The translations under genes and the position numbers were made by a program. The notes beneath the pieces were generated by a model. That model saw only the letters and a list, made by a program, of their open reading frames with translations, did no database searches and had not been told where the DNA came from. From NCBI GenBank assembly GCA_001600495.1, contig BCKE01000013.1, positions 625,916 through 689,915 on the forward strand: a stretch of DNA of 64,000 bases, given 5' to 3'. Every line of letters begins with the position of its first letter. The first letter of the stretch is position 1. The DNA comes from Pilasporangium apinafurcum. Taxonomy: Eukaryota; Oomycota; Peronosporomycetes; Pythiales; Pythiaceae. Below are positions 38,278 through 49,000 of this stretch, piece by piece.

Positions 38278-40715
38278 TGAAAAAACGCCACTTGCCAACC
38301 AGGGATGCTTCAGAGCCTGAGCAGCAGATACACGTGCATGTGGATCGATAGTCAGCAACGCGCGCAGGAACGACACGAACTGCTGATCCACCGTCAGCAC
38401 CACTTCTTCTAGTGAGGGTAAGCGCAACGAGGACGCCAAGACCCCATTGCCAGTCTCATCCAAAGTGAAAAATGAATTGCTGCGAAACTGCGTCAGGAGC
38501 TCTTCTCGTTCGTTTAAGAGATCCGAGGGAATGGGACCTACCACAACAAGTGCAAACAACGAAAGAGCATTAGTAAACACATCATTTCTCGCAAATAGTT
38601 CGCTTTGCATAGGTATCATCCAGCACGAACGTACCAATTGTCGCAATGATTCGTGCAAGCAATGTCTGCTCCGATTCATTCTTAAAGAGCACCTCACCAG
38701 TAAACAGTTCGGCGAGTACACAACCGAGAGACCAGACATCAATTTTCTGGTCGTACTCAAGACCAAGAATCACCTGAACCGTTCAATATAGAAAGCCGAG
38801 TGAGTCATGCTAATGGAAAGACGTCAAAATAGCGTCATTTAATTTAAAGACTCACCTCAGGCGCGCGATACGACCGCGATTGTACATACGATGTCAGCTC
38901 GTCCGTGACAAAGCAGGCAGAGCCAAAATCAATGACTTTGATTTTGCATTCGTTAAAGTCGCTAATGAGGATATTTTCTGGCTTTAAGTCGCAATGGACA
39001 AGCTCCAGCGAGTGCAGGAACTGCAGCGCCTCAAGCACTTCAATAGCGATCTTCTTTAGACGAGGAATACTAAAGTAGTTAATAATACCGCGGTGTAGAA
39101 GTAGTTTCGAAAATTCATACAAGTTATCACGAAGAAGCTGAACAAAACAACACATCAGTAAATTCCCAACAAATCAATCCCTGACAAGATAAATACTGTA
39201 TGTTTACTATACCTCTGTGACGATAATCAAATGCTCACGAAAGTAGAAATAGTCCAGGAGCCGCACTAAGTGTTTTTCATCCACATTACAGTGACGAGCA
39301 ATGTATTCGAGCACTCGGATTTCATCCACACCTTGGTCAAAATATTCTTTGTTATTTTTGATGATTTTGAGGCATACGATCTGATTATTGGCAGTGTCGA
39401 CACATTTGTACGTTCGACTGAAAACTGCTTCACCAATCGCCATTATCACCTAAAGAGCAACATTTACGAATGAATAAAGCAACCACCCAAATAATCCATC
39501 GCATTATCCTTTATATATTACCTTGTATCTACCTCCAATCAAGCTTCCGACACGAGGGTTCCAGTCCTGGCTAGGTTCAAAGCCCGTTCGATATTTTTCT
39601 CGAATGATCCGCAAGTCAAAGACGTCGTACTCACGATCCGTCCCATAATCAGAAGCGTCGTCGTCTTCATTATCATCTCCATCGTCACCATCATTCTCAA
39701 GCCCAGAGTCTTCATCAGATGCACGAAAACCTGATCGATAGCTATCAACCAAAGCCCCAGCTATGAAACCACCAGATACTGGCGCTCGATGGTAGTGTGG
39801 GATCTCATCGCCAAGCCCTCCACTGTCGTCATCCATGTCAAAAACTTTTTCTGAATCTTCAAAGTCGTCACCCTCGTCGTCCTGGACACTTTCGTCTTCA
39901 CACATAGAGCTTACGAGCTCACTGTAAACCTCATCTTCACCTCGCACTGTTCCTTCTTCTTCTTGTGTGAACGCAAACTGATGCGGTTGTCGCGGCCAAA
40001 GCGCTGACACAGGTTCACCATCTTGAGATGATGCTCCAGGAGATACTCCCAAATTAATCGACGACCGAGGCGAATTGGATGTGGGGATGGAACTCACTTC
40101 TGCTGCATCGTCACCAATCCGTATCGGCACTGATAGCCGTTTGTCCATCGCAGCGAGTACGTCGTCAGACATGCAGAGCTGATTCACGGCTTCTTCCAGA
40201 TCATGCTCATACTCGGATCCAAAGCCACTGCTGCTGTCGCTCTCGCTTTCCTCATCATTAGCAGACCGCCTTCCATCGATACTGCCCTGCCCACTCAATC
40301 TCAGTAAACTATCGGATGAAAGTCGCTCGTCTGTTGGCTCCATGCTGGTGTGACTGGCTGTGTTCTCGTCGGCATCATCAAAAAAGCGATGCAGCAGGTG
40401 GTTGTCGTCGCCCATTCTCTCACGCAACGCCGAGCGTAACTTTTCATTAGTATGGATACGCTCGACCGCCATGGGCACATTCGCAATGGACTCTAGAATC
40501 ATCTCCACTAGCTCAATCCGCTCGCGTTCTTTTCGTCGATCGTGGTCACTTGGACCGATCACTTGGGAAGTTTCTGGAACGGGAGTTACTGCAGCCGCCA
40601 TTGATGGTTGAGGACGGAGAGACGTTCGCTGGAGATAAGAGGGAGAAGAGGAGGCGGAGTTTCCTCTTCGAGAGGAGCTGATGTCGTGACCGTGCGGCGG
40701 AGGTGTCGACAGCAT
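38260..40715 (-). CDS. DYRK-family kinase, plant-type (DYRKP-like)
   Basis: Exons 40715-39522, 39449-39213, 39137-38856, 38773-38635 and 38537-38260 (709 aa). The N-terminal ~370 residues are disordered, with long acidic tracts. Then DLRIIREKYRTGFEPSQDW and the kinase domain: IGEAVFSRTYKCVD (G-loop), VCLKIIKNNKEYFDQ (catalytic Lys), HCDLKPENIL, VIDFGSACF, SYVQSRSYRAPEVILG (activation-loop tyrosine) and DVWSLGCVLAELFTGEVLF. The HCDLKPEN and SYVQSRSYRAPE wording is DYRK-specific, and the RIIREKYRTGFE...IIKNNK..FDQ segment matches the plant DYRKP group. DYRKs autophosphorylate on the loop tyrosine and phosphorylate Ser/Thr targets. The last four codons and the stop (QEII-stop) lie inside the end of Fanzor repeat B. 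Start codons of this gene and the RAD51D-like gene are 184 bp apart. Confidence 0.9.
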
Positions 40716-40899
40716 CGAGCGTCTCCTTCTTCCGCACGCGTCGAAATCAACTCAACCCACCTGATCAACAACACAGAAAGTGATGCTTAAATGAAAATTA
40801 CCTCGGATTAGCATTCTTCAAATATTTGTTCACCTCTCTTTTGAGACATTGATCATCACTCTCGCGCCATTTATCTGCCCACATTTGACAATCACGAAC

Positions 40900-41963
40900 A
40901 TGCCGCAGTTGAAGCACTTGCTGCCGGATGCGGCACTGGCTCAGAGTGATGTGACAGCTGAGCAGCTCTTCTCCGACAGTATCGACTCCAAGACGCATGT
41001 TGATCTTCGAAGAGTAGCTGCGAAGCGGTGTAGCGCTCGTCCGATCGTCATGTCCGCTCTGATTCCGGAGAGGTAAAGACAAAGTAAACATGACCTGAAG
41101 GATATTCCTATTTATTAATTGTTGATCAATATAGTGGGCATGAACGCCAGCAGGCTATGCAATGGCGGACAACCAATACTATAAGCGCCAGCATGATGAG
41201 TAGAGAGGTACGACTATATCCAAGCAGTGTGAAAACTTTGCTGATGACATTGAGCACGTATCACTTGTATTGTTCATTGCACGACAGGTTTGCATAGAAA
41301 CTGCAGTAGCGCTAGCGCTACGAGACAAGCGCTCTCTCTTTCTTGGGGTCAACACCATCTTGATTGCAAAGCTACTTATGGCGTCGTTGCGCAACCACCA
41401 ATCCGTGAACGTTTACACTCTCGACTTACCTCACTCATGTGCTGTATATTGAGTAATATTCACTCTCAGCATCTCTTTCAATGGAATGATGTAGACAGAT
41501 ACATCTTCTCGTGACCAAGCAGTTTCCGGTGACGACGTACCACTTCGACATGTAAGTCTGTGCCAGTGTCGCGATATCTACCACATCTTGGCAGAGTTGG
41601 ACACCGTCGAGCGCATGTGGAAGGTCGGTTATGCTAAGTATTGTATAAGGTTTTTGAGCAACGCTTACTGTATTTGTGTTGGCTCTGCTTTAGAATCAAC
41701 ATGACGGCTACAGCCTCGTTGTGGTCGGTCCATTGTGTGATTTTCTGTCAGCATTCAATACCTCTTCCGGTCTCACACCTGTTGGTCAGTAGAAACATAA
41801 TTAATGTCTCTGATGGCTACAACTACATTATTTGTGCATAAAACATGACGCTGTCCACTACGAACATGTAGGCAGCGGATTGCGACGCCTACTGCACCTA
41901 ACACTCAAACGCCTTCATGCGACACTTCCAGTGCAGGTTGCTATTCTTACCGTTAATGAGTAA
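40900..41963 (+). CDS. RAD51D-like RecA-fold protein without Walker A
   Basis: Six exons: 40900-41072, 41135-41207, 41288-41438, 41499-41623, 41694-41784 and 41872-41963 (234 aa). The small exons join in frame with GT..AG introns of 60-87 nt, which argues for a real gene. The N-terminus (MPQLKHLLPDAAL) is helical. Then VCIETAVALALRD, the helix that normally follows the P-loop, then CRDIYHILAELDTVERMW, like the DIF..L..L segment of RAD51D, then YSLVVVGPLCDFLSAFN in the Walker B position with Gly for Asp, GSGLRRLLHLTLKRLH, and VAILTVNE where RAD51 paralogues have VVVTNH. The GxxxxGKT loop is missing altogether, and the protein is about 100 residues short of RAD51D. Either a degenerate paralogue or a gene losing function; the family call is by pattern only. 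Confidence 0.5.
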
Positions 41964-42963
41964 AGTGTGAATTATATTTTTGCACAGCGTAATAATGAGC
42001 ATTGTTGAGATATGGAGTTAGAAAAATAAGTATATACCGCAAGGTACTATCAGGAGTTTGGGAGCTCCTCATTTCGAGTGGCATATATTGAGTCAATTAA
42101 AATAGTTTCCAACTTATCTCGTGGTAAAATGGCATTGAGTGACAGTGCTGAAGAGAACATCGCTAAAAAACGGAGAGCCCGCCCGGATGCTGCAGAACGG
42201 GAAGTTCGACAAAAGCAAAACGTCTATACTACTGTGAGGACTAGCTGGAGAACGTTTTGTAAAAACAAAAAAAATGGCGAAAAAGATTAGTGAGGCTATG
42301 AGACTTTGTTCAAGAATAGCGTGTGAGACACCCATGCTGATGTTCGTCCATGTTCTGTGTTTATTGGGACCCATTACAATTTGTGGGACGATTTAATCTC
42401 TGGCCTCCACTTCTCTTACCAGTAGCATACACTTTCACATGGTGTTTGAAGCGAAGCAATCCGCATCGATAGAACCAGAAACTTGTTCCCAATTCATCCC
42501 AATGAGCTCTTTTCAGCGCCATGCTTCTTTTCAAGAACGAATGTGAGGAGATCGAGTGTGTGGAAATCAAAGTGATTGTCCAGAAAGCGTGGTGTGGTAG
42601 TATGAGTGCGGAAGGAAGGCCAAGATCACACATCCGAGGTTACATGGGACACTAGGAGTGTTAAGTGCGTCCATGTCTGTGGTATTACTGTCGACACACC
42701 GTTAAGCCATACACATGACGAGAAAAACTACACCAGTATTTAATCAGAGATACCACCATCACATCAAGCATCCTTCTCTGGATTTGATTCTGACATGAGG
42801 ATCAGCAATGATTCATCAAGCTCGGAGGATGAAGGTGTTAATTTGCAGCAGAAAAGTCACTTGGACATCAATGGTGACACCACTGTAAATAATCAAAAAT
42901 GGATGAAGTGTGACAACGTCATGGTAGATGCTGAAAGCATGTATACCAGGCATAAGACACGTT
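41964..42963. other. Gene-poor stretch with repeat fragments
   Basis: Contains the 212-bp copy at 42422-42633 and a small frame at 42129-42290 (MALSDSAEENIAKKRRARPD) that is basic and unrecognised, too short to trust. The piggyBac-like fragment starts at 42795. Confidence 0.45.
42422..42633 (+). repeat. Second copy of the 212-bp module of remnant B
   Basis: Near-identical to 37751-37962 (about three substitutions, same length), in the same orientation. Both copies begin GTAGCATACACTTTCACATG and end GATC(G/A)CACAT; flanks differ. At 37.9 kb this module lies immediately upstream of the Fanzor zinc-ribbon; here it stands alone. Confidence 0.85.
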
Positions 42964-43109
42964 TTATATGGCCACGAAGCTTAGAATTAGAGGTAAACGC
43001 ATTTGCGAGATATTTTTATTGGATGTATCCCATGGACTCGCTGCGCAAAACGCTCGAGGTAACCAACAAAGAACTATTGCAGTATTCATCACCGCAAATT
43101 GAAAGTTAA
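42795..43109 (+). mobile_element. Possible piggyBac-like transposase N-terminal fragment
   Basis: A 104-aa frame starting MRISNDSSSSEDEGV. The acidic SSSSEDEG start and the later ARYFYWMYPMDSLRKTL plus EVTNKELLQ resemble the start of piggyBac-type transposases in oomycetes (the ..FP.D.L...TN pattern). Nothing of the catalytic core follows. Low confidence; it could be an exon of a lost gene. Confidence 0.3.
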
Positions 43110-43179
43110 TGGCGAATTTGCTACCGAAAGGTATGAAAAGCGCATTCCTTGGCCGCAGATAGTGGGGCTTTTTCTGGAT

Positions 43180-44305
43180 TTTCAACTGTTGGTATTCACG
43201 ATCACTATCGCCGGGAATCGCTTGAGATGGAGAGGGAGTGGACCATTCGTAGTTGGATCCGCTAAACATATGTGTGTCGTGTGGAGTATCAATTCGCTTG
43301 CTATCAAAACCAAAACCAAAACTCGTGAGTTTTGCAACTCTATCTCCTCCAACCAAGACGTTGCCACATCTGAGATCACCAGGAATAATGTTACGCTCGT
43401 GCGAATATTGTATACCTAACGCTACATCATATAGCTTCGTCCATGTTACACGACGTTGGCCGTGTTGTTTCAAGTACGAGTCGAGTGTCCCGTTACTTGG
43501 GTGTTCATATACAAACGATGGCGTATCATCATCTCAGGCGTCATATAATCTCACCACATGTGGATGATTGCGAACATGTCACCTTCTAGAGTATCTTCGT
43601 TTACATCGAACCCGACGCCTTGTGGGTTAATAAACCATTCGACAGCAAACTTTTTCTTTGGCACTGAGTCAGAAACGGTCCCAGCCCTTTGATCGCCAAA
43701 TGATCTATGCTTGAAATCTCGTCCGTCGCCACAACTTGGATCCGTATCCACATGTGTGTCAATCTTCAGTAAGCACTCCTCCATCTCAGCCATTTTTTCG
43801 TCAGCAGCATGTCGTTGTGCTTTCTAATCTGTATTATTATGATCAACTTTGGCACCGTTCTGTACCAAGTACTATTTCAACGTTTCGGTCTTTCCATACA
43901 TAGTGGCATAATATAGTGCTGTCTGTCCTTCATTATCGTGATCATTGACTGTGGCATCGTTCTGCAACAAAAACTGCACCATCTCAATGTCACCAGATGC
44001 GGCGGCTTCATGTAGTGTTCGCGCATTGTCATCTCCTTCATGGGAGGCATCTGTCAATCGGTTGTCCATATAAGCAGAGGATGCTTCTGCCATATCCATC
44101 CACAGCGATACAAAAACGACGGTGTTGCTTTGGTAGTGATTGTTTTCTCTCTCGCTTTCTCATCTGAGGACTCAAATCGTGAATGCGCAGCGCATCTCCG
44201 GTAGTGACTGATTTTTTGTGAATTAGATTTGGTCAGAGGAATTAAGCCATTGTACCCGCATATTCTGTGAAGTACCTCCATCCATATCTTATAATCCATA
44301 TTCAT
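43180..44305 (-). pseudogene. Broken ankyrin-repeat / TKL kinase gene
   Basis: Read on the minus strand from about 44100: ankyrin repeats (ARTLHEAAASGDIEMVQFLL, then EGQTALYYATMYGKTETLK) run into an in-frame TAG, YLVQNGAKVDHNNTD, a second TAG, then a helical linker (AEMEECLLKIDTHVDTD) and KKFAVEWFINPQGVGFD. After a frameshift near 43560 and a TGA comes a TKL-like kinase piece: NHPHVVRLYDA, FVYEHPSNGTLDSYLKQHG, IQYSHERNIIPGDLRCGNVL, KLTSFGFGF. The HRD motif reads PGD and DFG reads SFG. The kinase C-lobe is not recognisable. Ankyrin-TKL kinases are common in oomycetes; this copy is dead. Confidence 0.75.
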
Positions 44306-44361
44306 ACATTACATAAAATTACGAATGGATCCACTAACAATGAAATATAATAATTTTATTT

Positions 44362-44754
44362 GGGAATTGATAGGTGTACCTCACTTTTTTGTTACATGTA
44401 CCTCACGCCATACATATATATCTGAAACAATATATTTTGGCCTCGTTTTCACTATTTCTCATAGTGTGCCGAAACTAAACAGCCTTCATTTTTATGAAAA
44501 GGAACCTGCAGAATATCACATCCAACAAGCCTGTGTTAAGAATGCGATGCTGCACTAATCAAGACAGCTAAGAAGGATATATATACTCAGTTTTGTATTT
44601 TGTCATGTTTATCAGAGAAAGATTGGATAGGTCCTTAAAGTATATACCAAGAGATATGTTGAAACTCTGTTATTCAATCAATTACATTGATAGTACCTCC
44701 GTCGCATGGGTGAGGTACATATAACAAAAAAGTGAGGTACACCTATCAAATTCC
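44362..44754. repeat. Fold-back / MITE-like element with ~48-bp inverted ends
   Basis: The left end (44362-44410) reads GGGAATTGATAGGTGTACCT and continues CACTTTTTTGTTACATG. The right end (44704-44754) is its reverse complement with only a few mismatches. Element length is about 393 bp. No transposase inside. A target-site duplication is not obvious. Confidence 0.6.
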
Positions 44755-45059
44755 TTTTTGTATTACCCCTTAATTCTTCTGCTGAATCATGAATCAAACA
44801 CTCATCATTTTCCATGCTTATCCATGCCATTACCGTGAGTGTAACGATGTCCTTGACCATTTGTCATGCCTCTCCATACAACAGTAAACGCTTTATCCTC
44901 CGAGTGCGCTCTATTCTTTCAAAATGTTGGCAACACTGGATTTTTCGTGGTATCAAGACATTTATTGTTTTGTTCTTATCGGCTCCCCCACATTGGATTA
45001 CTAGCGACTGACTATCATCTTTCTCATTTGTCAATCTCATGACATCAGTTTCAGTCAAA

Positions 45060-45268
45060 GGCATGACCAAGTCTCATTACAAGTTCAAGAAGCTACTGAA
45101 GTACAAGATGATATAATTGAGAGGAGACGTGATCGAGTGTGAAAAAAACTATACACCAAAGACTTGTTCTCATGGTTGTCTAGTCTTAACTAGCTTTTAC
45201 TGGCCAAGTTGGATTTGAACAAAAAAATAGGTGTTCTTCTCTGAAATACTTTTGTATCTTATATGGAG
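45060..45268 (+). mobile_element. Fanzor (eukaryotic TnpB) remnant C, zinc-ribbon deleted
   Basis: The plus strand encodes SHYKFKKLLKYKM, then GDVIECEKNYTPKTCSH. It then jumps, without the rest of the zinc-ribbon and without the DRDVNA motif, into the conserved non-coding block (TGGTTGTCTAGTCTTAAC...). Sequence 44890-45060 (KTFIVLFLSAPPHW) may be a further upstream piece. In-frame stops occur. Confidence 0.7.
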
Positions 45269-46087
45269 GTATATTTCAATAAATTATTATAATATGAAAT
45301 ATTTTATAATATACAATTTACCATTTCCGTTTTATATGGACCAATATTCTCACACACAATTATTGTTTCTCTATTTCTATATTGGCCAATATTCGATAAT
45401 GTGCACTAAAGTGAGCGTGACATTAAAACGAGCATTTATATTATGCCTTTGTAGATGCTATCGTACAAAGTCAAATTAATCAGAGGAACGTTAAAGTAGC
45501 CTATCAGCTGAGTCACTTTCGTTCATCGCACAGAGGTGAATGGTAAAAGATTTGAATCTCGATCTAAAGAAGGTGGTCGATCTGTTTCATCTTCATCGCA
45601 GTTGCATTTCGTAATCGCACTTTGGTAGAAGTGGTTGCAGTACACATATGCTTCTCTGATTGGTTAAAAAACAAAATGTGGACTGATGTCTAATGTTCAA
45701 CCCATTCTGGTACGCACGCACTCTCGCCGCCACATCTTCCGTCTTTCATAAGCCCGCTAGTGATGCGGCTAGCAGCATCTTGCCAGAAATAGTATGTGGT
45801 GACTGTATGTGGAAGAAACGTATCCATTCTCGCCAGAACTATCCCAGACGATGGTCAAACCCATATATCTACTATGGATTGGTTAAAAATGGTATTAATC
45901 CGATCTTGATTGGTTAAAATCCCAAGACACTGTCACACCACAAGATCTTGTTTCTGTTTGCGAGTGGGGTGGGTTTATATTTCCAACGCCATCTTAACAT
46001 CCGTTGACTTTGTGGTCCATGCATTGTCAATCGTGCTCCGTTAAGCAGTAGGAAATCGCAGCATCTGACAGAGGAAGCAAGCAAACT

Positions 46088-49000
46088 ATGGCGCCAAACC
46101 GCTCACTGCCAGAGCGCATCTCGTTCCCAGAAGAAGAGCTCAAGATTCTGCAGATTTGGGAGGAACTTAACGCCTTCCACAAGTCACTCGAGCTCTCTAA
46201 AGGCCGCAAACCCTTTTCGTTTTATGATGGTCCGCCGTTCGCCACGGGGCTGCCGCACAGCGGTCACTTGCTTGCTGGCACCATCAAAGATACCGTCACG
46301 CGGTATGCGCACCAGACGGGACATTACGTGGAGCGTCGATTTGGTTGGGACTGTCACGGATTGCCCGTGGAGAATGAGATCAACAAGAAACTGAACGTAA
46401 AGACGAAAGAACAAGTGCTGGAAATGGGCATTGACAAGTACAACGACGAGTGTCGCAGCATCGTGCAGCGGTACACAAAAGAATGGGTACGTACGGTCAC
46501 GCGCATCGGTCGCTGGATTGACACGGACAATGACTACAAGACTATGGAGCCGTGGTACATGGAGTCTGTGTGGAATGTCTTCCAGGTCATCTTCAAGAAA
46601 AACTTGATCTACCGCGGTTACAAGATCCTGCCTTACTCCACAGCGTGTACGACGTCGCTCTCGAACTTTGAGGCCAACATGGACTACCGCGACACACCCG
46701 ATCCATCCGTCGTAGTTAATTTCCCCTTGGAGGAGGACCCCGAAGTAGCGCTGCTAGCATGGACCACCACGCCCTGGACACTGCCGTCTAACTTGGCGTT
46801 GTGTGTCAACGAGACCTTTGACTACGTCAAGATTAAGGATATCAAGTCAGGAAAATGCTATATCCTGGCGGAAGCACGTTTGTGCCAAATCTACCCGAAA
46901 ATGGAGAAGAAAGGATACAAAGGTGGCGAGTTTGAAATCTTGGAGAAGATGAAAGGCGCCACATTGGTAGGGAAAAAGTACCTGCCGCTGTTTGATTACT
47001 ATAAGTCGTCATACCCGAATGCATTCAGGGTGCTTTCGGACAATTATGTCTCTGATAATGGCGGTACGGGTATTGTTCACCAAGCACCAACGTTTGGTGA
47101 AGACGATTACCGTGTCTGTGTCAAGAACGGTGTGACCGATAAGTTTACACTTCCGAATCCACTTGATGACAATGGTCACTTTACAGACGATGTGCCATCG
47201 TTGAAGGGGCTACACGTGAAAGAAGCGGATGATATCATTTGTAAAGATCTGAAGAGCCGTGATCGTCTCGTGTCGAAGGGCACGATCGTCCATAGTTATC
47301 CATTCTGCTATCGTTCGGGTACTCCATTGATTTACCGCGCCATTCCGGGCTGGTTTGTCAACGTCGAGGCCATCCGCGATCGCATTGTGGAGAACAACAA
47401 GAAGACATACTGGGTGCCAACGTTTGTCCAGGAGAAGCGATTCCACAACTGGCTTGCTGAGGGCAAAGACTGGAACATCTCGCGTGGCCGTTTCTGGGGT
47501 ACACCACTACCTCTCTGGGTGAGTGATGACTACGAAGAGGTTGTCTGCATCGGCTCGATCGCGGAATTGGAAGAATTGTCGGGAGAAAAAGTTGGAGACT
47601 TACATCGTGAGTTCATTGATCACATCACTATTCCATCCAAGCAGGGCAAGGGTGTGCTTCGCCGTGTACCAGAAGTTTTTGACTGTTGGTTTGAGAGTGG
47701 CTCCATGCCATACGCGCAACAGCATTACCCTTTCGAAAACAAGGAAAAGTTTGAAGCCTCGTTCCCGGCCGATTTTGTCGCCGAAGGTTTGGACCAAACT
47801 CGTGGTTGGTTTTACACGTTGATGGTCCTGGCTACTGCTCTGTTCGACCAGCCGGCGTTCAAGAATGTCATTGTGAACGGTCTTGTACTTGCTGAAGACG
47901 GACGCAAGATGAGTAAGAGTCTACGAAATTACACTCCTCCTGAAGAGATTTTGGAGAAGTATGGGGCAGACGCGCTCCGTCTATACCTCATCAACTCTCC
48001 TGGTGTGCGAGCTGAACCGCTCAAGTTCCAGGATGCAGGAGTGATGGGAGTCATCCGTGAACTCTTCCTTCCGTGGTACAATTCGGCTCGTTTCCTGGCG
48101 CAAAATGCCACTCGTCTCGAGGAAAGCACGGGCAAGGAGTTTATCCCAAGCAAGGAAGCCGCGCTGATGTCGGAAAATGTCATGGATTCCTGGATCATTG
48201 CAGCCTTGCACAATTTGATCAAGTTTGTTCATCAAGAAATGAAGGCTTACCGTCTTTATACCGTGGGGCCGCGTCTTGTTGAATTCATTGATCAGCTGAC
48301 AAAGTGGTACGTGCGCCTGAATCGTCCTCGTCTGAAGGGCTCTGCAGGAAATGACGAGGCTTTCGTAGCTCTTTCGGCGTTGTACGAAGTGTTGTACACG
48401 TTATCGAAGCTCATGGCGCCATTCACGCCATTTTTCGCTGAATACATGTACCAGTTTCTGCGCCAATTTCATCCAAATGTCGTGAACAACGTTACTGGAC
48501 TGCCAGAGGATGCCGAAGGTGTTTCTAAGAGTGTGCATTTCCTCATGTTGCCAGATTTCGACCCGAGCCGTGTCGATGAAAGCGTGGAAATTCGGATGAA
48601 GAACCTGCAAAGTGTCATTGATATGGGTCGCGTTGTGCGTGAACGCCGTACGATCTCGCTGAAGAATCCTGTGATGAAGGTGCTGGTGGTATCGAGTGAC
48701 AAGGCCATCCTTGAAGGTTTGAAGACTTTACAAACCTACATCCATGATGAATTGAACATGCGAGATCTGGAATTTACTGAAAATGAAAAGGAATGGTGCT
48801 TGCTGAAGGCCGAAGTCAACAGCAAGAACTTGGGTCGACGACTCGGTAAAGCTCTGAGCGGCGTGAAGAAGCAGGTGGAGCAGTTGACCCATGATGAAGT
48901 GAGCTCTTTCTTGACAAACAAGAAAATTACGATTGACGGCCATGAGCTCTCTGGTGATGATCTCTTTGTCAAGCGCGAGTTTAACGGTGATTCCAAGATT

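Larger units (their letters stand above)
44306..46087. other. Repeat-rich intergenic region upstream of IleRS
   Basis: Holds a fold-back element (44362-44754) and Fanzor remnant C (to 45268), then an AT-rich stretch and, from about 45500, unique sequence. The last few hundred bases must carry the IleRS promoter. No gene supported. Confidence 0.5.

Noticed and set aside
41001-41091. Minus-strand frame 40798-41091 opposite the RAD51D-like exon 1
   Set aside because: It overlaps the plus-strand exon antisense and has no splice partners or protein-family look; the plus-strand six-exon chain is better supported.
42129-42290. Small basic frame MALSDSAEENIAKKRR… as a gene
   Set aside because: 54 residues, no splice partners, no family, and it lies between repeat fragments.
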